DNA of 64,000 bases. Origin: Planktothrix sp. FACHB-1365. GTDB lineage: Bacteria > Cyanobacteriota > Cyanobacteriia > Cyanobacteriales > Microcoleaceae. Positions 9,418-18,129 of this stretch are shown here, piece by piece. Positions within the stretch are counted from its first letter, which is position 1. Each line of letters begins with the position of its first letter. The stretch covers positions 79,536-143,535 of the forward strand of contig NZ_JACJSC010000012.1 in the NCBI RefSeq assembly GCF_014697575.1. Reading direction: 5' to 3'. Under the pieces are notes generated by a model. The model had not been told where the DNA came from and searched no databases. It saw nothing but the letters and a program-made list of their open reading frames with translations. The translations under genes were made by a program, and so were the position numbers.

Positions 9418-11700
9418 ATGGGATTAAAACGACGGGAATTTTTACAACAAGCTGGCTTACTGCTGGCGGCGCTGGGGATTCAGGGAGGACTTTATGAGCG
9501 TTCCTATCAAGCCTTAGCACAGCCAACCCGAAGAAAGTTAGCTTTATTGGTGGGAATTAATCAATATCCCAGTGGAAATCGAATTGAAGAACCGTTGCAA
9601 GGTTGTTTAACGGATGTGGAATTGCAACGCAATTTATTAATGTATAAATTTGGGTTTCAACCCGATGATATTCTCACGTTAACCAACGAAGCTGCAACTC
9701 GTAACCAAATTGAATCTGCTTTTATTTCCCATTTAATTGAACAAGCTCAAATGGGGGATGTGGTACTGTTTCATTTTAGTGGTTATGGCAGTTGTATTCC
9801 CCGTAATGATCTTGTTTCTAATCAGCCTCAAATTCAATATTCTTATCTGCCTGTTGATGCCGAAGTATCAGAACAGGAAACGGTTAATGATATTTTAGAA
9901 GATACGTTATGGTTATTATTGCGATCGCTACCGACCTCTGAAGTCATTACGGTTTTAGATACAAGTTTTATTTATCCTGGACATCATCAACAAGGGACGC
10001 TTAAAATTCGTGCCGCCTCAAGTCCAACAACCTTGGAAATTAATCCCACAGAACTGGATTTACAACAGCAATTGTTATCTCGTTTCAACCTTTCACAAGA
10101 AGAATTAGAATACCGAAAACCGGGTCAATTACCCGGATTAGTCTTAGCCGCATCTAAACCGTCCCAAGTCGCCACAGAAGGCCGATGGGATGGCTTTAAT
10201 GCCGGATTATTTACCTATACTTTAACCCAAGCTTTTTGGGGTGCAAGCCCCTTCCCGAATTTAACGGCCCAAATCCGCCGAGTGGCGGGAGAAGTTGAAC
10301 AAATCGTTGGGCCGTGTCAGCAACCTCAACTCCGCAGAAGCTTAAATCCTGCTCAAGCTGAATCAGATGTTTCTCTAGGGAGTTTGTGGGTTCCCGCTTT
10401 ACCTGTTGATGGGGTAATAACGGGGGTTGAAGAGAATGGGAAAACCGCTCAAGTTTCATTAACAGGGCTACCAACGTTTGTATTAGATTCATTGGGTTTA
10501 AATACAATATTAACGATTATTTCAGAGTCTAATTATTTAGAAAATCCGGTTTATTTACAACTGCGTTCTCGCGCGGGATTAAAAGCAAAAGCGCAGATAA
10601 AAAACACGGATTTAAACTTACCTTTTGGGTTGGAAGTTGGGCAAAAACTACAAGAATTTATTCGAATTTTACCGAGGCAAATTAATTTAAAAATCGCCTT
10701 AGATCCTCAATTAAATCGAATTGAACGGGTGGATGCGACCAGTGCATTTTCGGGGTTTTCTCGGATGACAATTGTAGCGAGTGATCAACCTGCGGATTAT
10801 TTACTCAGTCGCGTTACGGATACGACCATCGCCCAAGCTTTAAATACTCCCTTATCGCCGATTTTTCAAGGACGTTATGGCTTATTCTCCAAGGGTTCAG
10901 TGTTGATTCCCGATACCATTGGTGAAGGAGGAGAGGCGGTAAAAGTGGCGGTACATCGGTTAATTCCCCAACTCAAAACCCGTTTAGCCATTAAGTTATT
11001 ACGATTAACAGAAAATGAACGCTCTTTGCAGTTAAAAGTGAGAGCAACTTTAAATTTATTAGCCCCTCAATCTCAAGTTTTAATTAAACGGGAAACAACT
11101 GGAATTTTAAACAAAATTAATCGAGAAAATGCTCAATCTGTTAATTCTATTTCAACTTTAAGCCCATCTTTTATGTCGGCTTCCGAAAATCAAGGAATTG
11201 TGACAGTTTCTGTAGGGAGTCGTTTACAATATCAACTGCAAAATCAGGGAGAGTTTCCCGTTTATTTTCTACTGTTTTATGTTAATAGTGAAGGACAAAC
11301 CTATCTATTTCATTCAGGTTTTGATCCTCAGCAACAACAAATTGCACCGGGTAAATCTATGAGTGTCCCTCCCGCTACAGTTTACAGTGGTAACTCTTCT
11401 ACGGAAATTATCGGAGAACTGGTTAAAAGTCCAGCCGGATTAGCAGAAACCCAGGTGATTTTAAGCCAAAATCCCTTTGTGGAAACCTTAACAATTTTAG
11501 ATAAAAGCATTAAAAAAAGTGAGGGATTATTGAAGTTCAACTTAATCTCAAATCCTTTAGATATTGCTGATGCCATTTTACAAGATTTGAATCGAGGCAG
11601 TCAACAAAGTTTAGACAAAATGGGAGTGATTACGGATGATTTGGCTTTAGATATTAATAGCTGGGCAACGTTTAATTTTGTTTATCGGGTTGTGGGATAA
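9418..11700 (+). CDS. Caspase-fold (orthocaspase-like) protein with Tyr/Ser dyad, Tat-exported
   Basis: From the ATG at 9418 the protein has 760 residues. Residues 4-10 (KRREFLQ) with the hydrophobic run to about 24 form a twin-arginine signal, so export in folded form is expected. A peptidase C14 domain covers about 38-310, starting KLALLVGINQYP. At the catalytic positions the His motif reads HFSGYGS (Tyr123) and the Cys motif reads VLDTSF (Ser183), so both dyad residues are replaced and cysteine-protease activity is unlikely. Such Y-S variants are known among cyanobacterial caspase homologues. The remaining 450 residues are beta-rich and include a DUF4384-like stretch (YFLLFYVNSEGQTYLF). 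A repeat lies immediately upstream. Confidence 0.8.
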   Translation: MGLKRREFLQQAGLLLAALGIQGGLYERSYQALAQPTRRKLALLVGINQYPSGNRIEEPLQGCLTDVELQRNLLMYKFGFQPDDILTLTNEAATRNQIESAFISHLIEQAQMGDVVLFHFSGYGSCIPRNDLVSNQPQIQYSYLPVDAEVSEQETVNDILEDTLWLLLRSLPTSEVITVLDTSFIYPGHHQQGTLKIRAASSPTTLEINPTELDLQQQLLSRFNLSQEELEYRKPGQLPGLVLAASKPSQVATEGRWDGFNAGLFTYTLTQAFWGASPFPNLTAQIRRVAGEVEQIVGPCQQPQLRRSLNPAQAESDVSLGSLWVPALPVDGVITGVEENGKTAQVSLTGLPTFVLDSLGLNTILTIISESNYLENPVYLQLRSRAGLKAKAQIKNTDLNLPFGLEVGQKLQEFIRILPRQINLKIALDPQLNRIERVDATSAFSGFSRMTIVASDQPADYLLSRVTDTTIAQALNTPLSPIFQGRYGLFSKGSVLIPDTIGEGGEAVKVAVHRLIPQLKTRLAIKLLRLTENERSLQLKVRATLNLLAPQSQVLIKRETTGILNKINRENAQSVNSISTLSPSFMSASENQGIVTVSVGSRLQYQLQNQGEFPVYFLLFYVNSEGQTYLFHSGFDPQQQQIAPGKSMSVPPATVYSGNSSTEIIGELVKSPAGLAETQVILSQNPFVETLTILDKSIKKSEGLLKFNLISNPLDIADAILQDLNRGSQQSLDKMGVITDDLALDINSWATFNFVYRVVG

Positions 11701-12107
11701 GCTGTTGATATTGATAGTTCTTTAAACCGCGTTTTGAAACCTGATGAAACTAAAACCCAGAGCTATTCTCAATTCCTAAACCCTTGACCTAAAGCTGCCT
11801 CAACCGTCTCCTTAATATTCATTTACAAATCTTGTAATAAGTTCATAATGTTTTTTTTGATGAACAAGATGTTAACTTGTGGCAAAAACACTATAAATTA
11901 AAAAGTAAGCGAATCAAGAAACCGGAATCTTAAAGGAGCAGTACCAAGTCCCAACTAAAGCGATTCAATAGATATTGATCTACAGCCAACGGATTCGTTA
12001 AATTTAACAATTCCTTAATTTTTGGGACTCCATCCTCAACGGTTGATCCTGATTTTTTGAGGATAAAACCTCAGAATGAGTCACTTATATTTGTGGAGCA
12101 TAAAGAT
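11701..12107. other. Intergenic leader of the EF-G paralogue
   Basis: No gene is seen in these 407 bp. AGTCCCAA (11947-11954) and its inverse TTGGGACT (12022-12029) could close a large stem-loop about 80 nt before the start codon. No riboswitch class was recognised. Confidence 0.4.
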
Positions 12108-14171
12108 ATGCCAGAAACTATCACAAACTGCCGTAATATCGCCATTGTTGGCCCCTATTTAAGTGGGAAAACCGCACTTTTAGAAAGTATTTTGTCCGTG
12201 ACAGGAGTAACCACTCGCAAAGGAACGGCAAAAGATGGTAACAGGGTTGGGGACAGTTCCCCAGAAGCCCGCGATCGCAATATGAGTGTAGAAGTTAATG
12301 CCGCCTGTACCGAATATGGCGGCATTCGCTTTACATTTTTAGACTGTCCGGGGTCTGTAGAATTTGCCCAAGAAACCTATAATGCTTTAATCGGAACGGG
12401 GTTAGCCATTGTCGTCTGTGAACCTGATCCCGGCCGGATTTTAACCTTATCTCCCCTGTTCAAATTCTTGGATGACTGGGAAATTCCCCATCTCGTTTTT
12501 ATTAATAAAATGGATCGGGTTTGTACCGATGAGGAACGTTGTGTTACCAGTTTTAGCGAACTCTTGAATGCTTTAAAAGCGGTTTCCACTCGTCCTATTA
12601 TTCCTCAACAATATCCCATTGGCAACGGTGAACAATTGGTCGGTTTTATCGATTTAATTACCGAACAAGCCTATCATTATCATCCCGGCGCTCCCTCTGA
12701 TCCTGTACCCCTTCCCGAATCTCTCAAGGAAGCTGAACACGCTGCCCGTCAAGCGATGTTAGAGGAGTTAGCCAATTTTGACGATCATCTATTAGAAGAA
12801 TTATTAGAAGAAATTGAACCGCCTCAAGATGAAATTGTCAAAGATTTAAAAATGGAATTAGGAGCGGATTTAATTGTACCTGTATTAATTGGGGTAGCGG
12901 AACAAGATCATGGGGTACGGGCATTATTGGATGCTTTAGTTCGAGAAGCACCGGAACCCGCCATTACCGCAGAACGACGGGGGCTGAAATCTTCCGAAGG
13001 ATGGCCCATTGCCCAAGTGCTGAAAACCTATTACACCCCCCAAGGCGGTAAACTGTCCCTGGTGAGGGTTTGGCAGGGTAAACTCACCGAAGGCCAGACC
13101 TTAAATGGGGTACGACCGGGGGGAATGTATCGGCTGATGGGACAACAAACCCAAAGCGTACAAGTGGCAAAAACCGGGGATATTGTGGCTTTGGCGCGGA
13201 TGGAAGGCATTCAAACCGGAGATACCTTAACAACGGAACTTAATCAATTAAAAAATCCGTTACCGAAAGCAACTTTATTACCGGCGGTTTATGGCTGGGC
13301 AATTACCCCGGAAAACCGCAAAGATGAAGTTAAAATTAGTGCGGCTTTATCTAAAATGTTAGATGAAGATCCCTCGTTAAGTTGGGAACAAAATGGAGAT
13401 ACCCATGAAATTATTTTATGGGGTCAAGGTCAAATTCATTTGCAAGTGACGTTAGATCGGTTACGGCGTAAATATAATTTACCGATGGTCACTCATTTGC
13501 CTCGGATTCCTTATAAAGAAACCATTCGCAAAAATACAAATTCTCACGGTCGTTATAAACATCAAAGTGGCGGTCATGGACAGTTTGGAGATGTGTATTT
13601 AGATATTAAACCTCAACCCCGTGGGGAAGGGTTTAATTTTGATGAAAGGATTGTGGGGGGTGTGGTTCCTCGTCAATATATTCCGGGTGTTGAAATTGGG
13701 GTGCGAGAATATTTAAGCCAGGGGCCTTTAGGGTTCCCCGTTGTTGATGTGGCGGTAACATTAACTAATGGTTCCTATCATTCTGTGGATAGTTCCGAAC
13801 AAGCTTTTAAACAAGCAGCTCGGTTAGCCATGCAGTCAGGAATGGAAAAATGCGAACCCGTTTTATTAGAACCGATTACTTCTGTTGAAATTTGTGCACC
13901 CAGCGATTTTACCTCCCAAATGTTTCAGTTAATTACCGGGCGTCGGGGGCAAATTTTAGGCTATGAAGCTATGTCAGACTGGAAAGGATGGGATAAAATT
14001 TCTGCCTATATTCCCCAGGCGGAAATGCAGGATTTAATTGTAGAATTGCGTTCTTTAACGTTAGGAGTAGGTTATTTCAATTGGCAATTCGATCATTTAC
14101 AAGAAGTTCCTGAAAAGTTAACGGAACGGATTTTAGCAACGAGTAACGGGAATGGTAATAGTAAATCCTAA
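12108..14171 (+). CDS. Elongation factor G-like GTPase (EF-G paralogue)
   Basis: The 687-residue protein has the EF-G domain order: GTPase (1-270), OB-fold domain II (about 300-385), domains III-V with the domain IV segment SGGHGQFGDVYLDI and C-terminal GFPVVDVAVTLTNGSYHSVDSSE. The G1 motif is GPYLSGKT and G4 is NKMD. The G3 motif reads DCPGS where EF-G has DTPGH, so the GTPase-activating His is missing. Switch I reads RNMSVEV instead of RGITI. It is therefore a divergent paralogue and not the main translocase. The start at 12108 gives the shortest standard N terminus; an upstream TTG at 12057 is unlikely. Confidence 0.85.
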   Translation: MPETITNCRNIAIVGPYLSGKTALLESILSVTGVTTRKGTAKDGNRVGDSSPEARDRNMSVEVNAACTEYGGIRFTFLDCPGSVEFAQETYNALIGTGLAIVVCEPDPGRILTLSPLFKFLDDWEIPHLVFINKMDRVCTDEERCVTSFSELLNALKAVSTRPIIPQQYPIGNGEQLVGFIDLITEQAYHYHPGAPSDPVPLPESLKEAEHAARQAMLEELANFDDHLLEELLEEIEPPQDEIVKDLKMELGADLIVPVLIGVAEQDHGVRALLDALVREAPEPAITAERRGLKSSEGWPIAQVLKTYYTPQGGKLSLVRVWQGKLTEGQTLNGVRPGGMYRLMGQQTQSVQVAKTGDIVALARMEGIQTGDTLTTELNQLKNPLPKATLLPAVYGWAITPENRKDEVKISAALSKMLDEDPSLSWEQNGDTHEIILWGQGQIHLQVTLDRLRRKYNLPMVTHLPRIPYKETIRKNTNSHGRYKHQSGGHGQFGDVYLDIKPQPRGEGFNFDERIVGGVVPRQYIPGVEIGVREYLSQGPLGFPVVDVAVTLTNGSYHSVDSSEQAFKQAARLAMQSGMEKCEPVLLEPITSVEICAPSDFTSQMFQLITGRRGQILGYEAMSDWKGWDKISAYIPQAEMQDLIVELRSLTLGVGYFNWQFDHLQEVPEKLTERILATSNGNGNSKS

Positions 14172-14232
14172 ATTCCTGTAAGTAAAAAATCTCCCTTTTC
14201 GAGTTAACAGCATTAGGGAGATTTCTAGCTTC

Positions 14233-14306
14233 TATAGTGCTACTTGAAGAGGGAACAGGGAACAGGGAACAGGGAACAGTAAGAAGTGAAAGGGTTTCAG
14301 GTTTTA
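14233..14306 (+). repeat. TATAGTGCTA...(GGGAACA)n...GTAAGAA element, copy 1
   Basis: The element starts TATAGTGCTA, has four copies of the heptamer GGGAACA and continues AGTAAGAAGTGAAAGGGTTT. Copy 2 at 52833-52905 has the same head and tail but the heptamer GGCAACA. Shared flanks around a variable heptamer core show this is one dispersed family. Confidence 0.75.
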
Positions 14307-14326
14307 CTCATTGTCAAACACCAATC

Positions 14327-15139
14327 ATGCGTAGCACTATTGAATTAATTATTTTGGCGACGGCGGGACTCATTGCTGGCATTTTAGCAGGCTTTTTAGG
14401 GATTGGCGGCGGGACAGTTTTAGTCCCCTTATTGGTAGCGTTAGGATATACCCCCGTTGAAGCCGTTGCTACCAGTAGTTTATCAATTGTGATTACCGCA
14501 ATTTCGGGGAGTGTACAAAATTGGCGCATGGGATATCTTAGTTTCAATCGTGTGATTGGTATTGGATTTCCGGCTATATTAACCGCACAAATTGGGGTAT
14601 TTTTGGCAGAATTATTTTCCTCCCGATTATTATTATTTTTATTTGGGTGTTTATTGTTATTCAATGTTTATTTAGTAGAAGTGCGTCAACAAATAACAGC
14701 CCAGAAAAAACAACAAGAAGCACAACAAGTTTCTGATTCTGCTATTTCTTCTAATCAAAATATCCTCTTTAATCCAGTATTTGCTCGAATTTTAACGGGA
14801 GGGACTGCGGGAATTCTAGCTGGGTTATTTGGAGTGGGGGGTGGAATTATTATGGTTCCTTTGCAAATTGTTTTATTAGGAGAAACCATTAAAGTTGCAA
14901 TTCAAACCAGTCTAGGAGTCATTGTTATTACAGCTATTTCTGCTTGTGCTGGACACGCTATTCAAGGAAATGTTTTATGGATTCAAGGAATTATATTAGG
15001 ATTAGGGGGATTATTGGGAGCGCAAATTAGTACCCGGTTTTTGCCTAAATTATCGGATAAAACGGTTAGTTTAATGTTTAGAATTTTCTTAGTTATTCTT
15101 TCTGTTTATATCTTTAAACAAGCCGGGATGCAACCCTAA
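14327..15139 (+). CDS. TauE/SafE-family membrane permease
   Basis: From the ATG at 14327 the protein is 270 residues with about eight hydrophobic segments. The two internally homologous halves each carry the family glycine motif: LAGFLGIGGGTVLVPLLVALG at about 18-38 and LAGLFGVGGGIIMVPLQIV in the second half. TauE/SafE (COG0730) proteins move sulfite, organosulfonates or other anions; the substrate here is unknown. A longer reading frame starts upstream at 14237 but runs through the heptamer repeat, so the later start is preferred. Confidence 0.85.
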   Translation: MRSTIELIILATAGLIAGILAGFLGIGGGTVLVPLLVALGYTPVEAVATSSLSIVITAISGSVQNWRMGYLSFNRVIGIGFPAILTAQIGVFLAELFSSRLLLFLFGCLLLFNVYLVEVRQQITAQKKQQEAQQVSDSAISSNQNILFNPVFARILTGGTAGILAGLFGVGGGIIMVPLQIVLLGETIKVAIQTSLGVIVITAISACAGHAIQGNVLWIQGIILGLGGLLGAQISTRFLPKLSDKTVSLMFRIFLVILSVYIFKQAGMQP

Positions 15140-15224
15140 CACCTTTCAGATTCACTTTCTAAAGGGGGAAATTAAAAACCAGAGCTAGGAAACTCACCAA
15201 ATTTCTCTACAAACCCTTCATTCT

Positions 15225-15944
15225 TTAACCTTGTAGAGCCTTTTGAGATTGATCTCCCAGATAGTGCAATACTAAATTAATCGTGTCTTGTTTCACCCAT
15301 CCTTTTTGTACCGCTAATGTACCGAATTGAAGATTGGTTGGGGGTTTTTCCGTGAGAATCTCCTCAATTTGTTGCTCATCTAACAGTTTAGCTAATTTTA
15401 AATATTCACTTAACGGTTTCTGATGGGGATTTTGATATAGATTCCGTAAATCTTCTACGAAAAACTTAATCGTTTCGGGTTCAATCAAGCCTTGATCAAC
15501 TAAAATTTCTCCTAAGCGTAGATGATTGAGGTGGGTTTTTTGTGCTTTTAAAGCAACTTTAATTTGAAATTCTGTAATTAACCCCGCTTGACGGAGTAAA
15601 TAACCCAGGGGTAAGAATCGCGGTTGATTGGAATTAACGGTTTTAGATAAAGGTTGAACATTTGGGGACGGAGACGGTTTCACCCTGACCATTTGGGGTT
15701 GATAGTCATAGAAAGAATTAGTGAACCCATCATTAGAAGAGGATACAATTGACATTTGTGATTTCGTGACTAATTCTAGCCAAGAAATTGGGATTGTAAT
15801 CGGCCAAAATACTGATGTTAATGCTAAAACCCCCCACGAACTTTGATCTGTTAATGGTGTTGTTGAATCCTCGACGAATGCTTTAAAGCACACCGAAAAC
15901 GAAGCTAAAACTCCTACTGTGTAATAGGCAATTAATATTTCCAT
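15225..15944 (-). CDS. Membrane-anchored protein with MshEN/T2SSE-N-like repeats
   Basis: The 239-residue protein begins with a hydrophobic segment (about 3-22) and a second one near 37-58, then a low-complexity linker. The C-terminal 130 residues contain repeats of the type LGEILVDQGLIEPETI and FGTLAVQKGWVKQDTI, which resemble the N-terminal domain of GspE/PilB ATPases (MshEN), a fold that binds cyclic di-GMP in some members. Binding here is inference. It is probably monocistronic and faces away from murE's terminator. Confidence 0.6.
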   Translation of the reverse strand: MEILIAYYTVGVLASFSVCFKAFVEDSTTPLTDQSSWGVLALTSVFWPITIPISWLELVTKSQMSIVSSSNDGFTNSFYDYQPQMVRVKPSPSPNVQPLSKTVNSNQPRFLPLGYLLRQAGLITEFQIKVALKAQKTHLNHLRLGEILVDQGLIEPETIKFFVEDLRNLYQNPHQKPLSEYLKLAKLLDEQQIEEILTEKPPTNLQFGTLAVQKGWVKQDTINLVLHYLGDQSQKALQG

Positions 15945-16163
15945 TAGACTCTCTCTTCTTAGTCAGTGGTAGTAGCACTTTAAATCAAAAAATACAATCT
16001 CTGGTCAAATGAGTTAATAAATGAACCCTAGTGGAAAATCGACAGTTTAATTTGTAATTAGAACCTGATTTTAAACGGTTCTCCATCTTATATTATCAAG
16101 TGTTGTGTTAAGATTTGAATACTTTAGTGAGTTTTTTTGTAAAAGTTTAGTAAAATCTTGAAA

Positions 16164-16217
16164 CAAAAAAAGAGAGTTGAGGGAAAGACTAGACGAACGC
16201 TTCAACCTCAACCCTCT
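16164..16217 (-). terminator. Rho-independent terminator of murE
   Basis: On the minus strand AGAGGGTTGAGG and CCTCAACTCTCT form a 12-bp stem with one mismatch and a 23-nt loop, followed by TTTTTTTG. It lies 31 bp after the murE stop. The rest of the 15945-16247 spacer shows no gene. Confidence 0.8.
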
Positions 16218-16247
16218 AAAAAAGACAGTTTCAGGGTCTAAATTGGA

Positions 16248-17744
16248 TTAGGGGAGACGATCAGCTAAAGCATCACGGGCTTGTTCTCGGTCATCAAAAT
16301 GAATTTTTTCGGTTCCCAAAATTTGATAATCTTCGTGACCTTTTCCCGCAATTAAAACGCCATCTCCCGGTTGAGCATCTAAAATGGCTTGATGAATGGC
16401 TTTAGCCCGATCAGCAATGACAATAGGCTTAATATTGTCGGGAATTCCGGCTAAAACATCTTGCAAAATCCGCTCAGGATCTTCGGTGCGGGGATTATCT
16501 GAGGTGACAACGGCCAGATCCGCTAATTCTGCGGCAATTTTCCCCATTTTGGGGCGTTTGGTGCGATCGCGATCGCCCCCACACCCAAATACACAAATCA
16601 TCCGACCTGGAATAAACGGACGGGACGCCTTCAATAAGTTCTCTAAACTATCGGGGGTGTGAGCATAATCCACAATCACACTAATATCCTGATTCGGGCT
16701 CATTTGCACCCGTTCCATACGGCCCGGAACCCCCGGAAACTCGGCAATTTTCTCGACTAAACGGGTTAAATCTAAGCCCAAACTTAACCCCGCCCCCAAA
16801 GCGGCTAACAAATTCGATAAATTATATTGACCGACCAACGGTAAATAAAACTCAGCCTCTCCTTGGGGAGTATGGAGAACCCCCTTCACCCCTGTAGGTT
16901 TATAACACAGTTGATCCGCCCATAAATCGGCCGTTGAGTCGTGGGTACTATAACTCCAAGCTTGATCTCCCAACTGGGCGATTAACCGTTGACCGAATGG
17001 GTCGTCGGCGTTAATAATGGCTCGACCTTTGAGATATTGGGGACTAAATAATAAAGCTTTGGCTGCAAAATAATCCTCCATTGTGGGGTGATAGTCCAAA
17101 TGATCTTGAGTCAAATTGGTAAACACCGCCACTTGAAAGGGACAACCGAGAACCCGCCCCTGATCTAAGGCATGGGAACTGACTTCCATCACCCCGAATT
17201 CACAACCCGCCGCCACCGCATCAGCCAGTTGTTCCTGAAGTTCAACGGAGAAAGGGGTGGTATGGGTTGCCGTTTCTTGAAATCCGGGCCAACGGGCGTA
17301 AAGGGTTCCCAGTAAAGCCGTTGGATGGTTAGTGTTGCTGAGGAGATATTCAATTAAATGGGTGGTGGTGGTTTTCCCATTGGTTCCTGTCACCCCCAGC
17401 AATTGTAATTTTTCGGCTGGATAATCATAAAACGCTGCTGCAATTTGGGCGCAGGTTTGGGTCATATCCGGGGAGGGAATAATGCAGGGGTGTTCGACTG
17501 CGATGCGGTCTTGGGTTTTCTCGGCGGCGGTTTGGGAGATGAAGGCAGCTACTGCACCAGAGGCGAGGGCACTAGGCCAAAATTCTCCCCCATCTACACG
17601 GGTTCCCGGCATTCCTAAGAATAAATCTCCCGGCCCAGAAGCGATAGAGTTGGTCGTTAACCCCTTGATTTCTTCCTCTAAAGCGGGGTGAGACTGAAAG
17701 GGTGTTGATATTCCTGCTTTTGCCAGTAACTCTTTGAGCTTCAT
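16248..17744 (-). CDS. murE: UDP-N-acetylmuramoyl-L-alanyl-D-glutamate--2,6-diaminopimelate ligase
   Basis: This 498-residue cytoplasmic Mur ligase adds meso-diaminopimelate to the peptidoglycan precursor. Visible: N-terminal domain beginning MKLKELLAKAG, P-loop GVTGTNGKTTTT, the FTNLTQDHLDYH segment, and VTSDNPRTEDP, the DNPR motif that selects meso-DAP over lysine. Its length is normal. A strong terminator follows it. Upstream on the same strand, 106 bp away, is the glutaredoxin-like gene. Confidence 0.97.
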   Translation of the reverse strand: MKLKELLAKAGISTPFQSHPALEEEIKGLTTNSIASGPGDLFLGMPGTRVDGGEFWPSALASGAVAAFISQTAAEKTQDRIAVEHPCIIPSPDMTQTCAQIAAAFYDYPAEKLQLLGVTGTNGKTTTTHLIEYLLSNTNHPTALLGTLYARWPGFQETATHTTPFSVELQEQLADAVAAGCEFGVMEVSSHALDQGRVLGCPFQVAVFTNLTQDHLDYHPTMEDYFAAKALLFSPQYLKGRAIINADDPFGQRLIAQLGDQAWSYSTHDSTADLWADQLCYKPTGVKGVLHTPQGEAEFYLPLVGQYNLSNLLAALGAGLSLGLDLTRLVEKIAEFPGVPGRMERVQMSPNQDISVIVDYAHTPDSLENLLKASRPFIPGRMICVFGCGGDRDRTKRPKMGKIAAELADLAVVTSDNPRTEDPERILQDVLAGIPDNIKPIVIADRAKAIHQAILDAQPGDGVLIAGKGHEDYQILGTEKIHFDDREQARDALADRLP

Positions 17745-17823
17745 CTGTTACCATTCCTCACAACTGGACTGATTTTATTTTGCATCATATCAGGGGGAAG
17801 CTGGCTATGTGAAACAGGCATTA

Positions 17824-17841
17824 AACAGGCAAGATGCCTGT
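17824..17841. repeat. Short AACAGGC/GCCTGTT hairpin
   Basis: AACAGGC-AAGA-TGCCTGTT is a 7-bp inverted repeat just after the glutaredoxin-like stop on the minus strand. It could be a weak terminator or a dispersed repeat. No T-run follows. Confidence 0.4.
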
Positions 17842-17850
17842 TCCACTGAC

Positions 17851-18129
17851 TTACCAATATTTTTGTAAGAGTTGTTCTAGCTGTATGACCGACATCCGGG
17901 GTGAGGGACGAGGAATGCGTTGTTCTATGTTATCACTATCAGTCGATTTAAACAGCACAGGAATTTCATATTGATAGGTTTGAAACCAATCTTCCCGGCT
18001 TGTAATATCTCGAATTTCTAATTGAAATTCTCCTAACTTTTGGGAAGAGGCTTGAATTTTTTCTAATTTTTCTTGTAAGCCTTCGCACAAATGGCAGCCC
18101 GGTTTACTGTATAAAATTAGTGTGATCAT
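17851..18129 (-). CDS. Glutaredoxin-like thiol protein
   Basis: This 92-residue thioredoxin-fold protein has the redox motif CHLC at residues 12-15 after the strand LILYSKPG, the layout of glutaredoxin-like DUF836 proteins. A cis-Pro candidate lies in YEIPVLF. Its ATG overlaps the TGA of the upstream PAS/GAF/GGDEF/EAL gene (ATGA, 4 nt), so translation of the two is coupled. A functional link between redox state and cyclic di-GMP signalling is inference. Confidence 0.8.
   Translation of the reverse strand: MITLILYSKPGCHLCEGLQEKLEKIQASSQKLGEFQLEIRDITSREDWFQTYQYEIPVLFKSTDSDNIEQRIPRPSPRMSVIQLEQLLQKYW

Noticed and set aside
11947..12029. Riboswitch before the EF-G paralogue
   Set aside because: Only an 8-bp inverted repeat is visible; no known riboswitch core was recognised.
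14237..14326. N-terminal extension of the TauE/SafE permease
   Set aside because: It is translated heptamer repeat; the family fold starts at the ATG at 14327.
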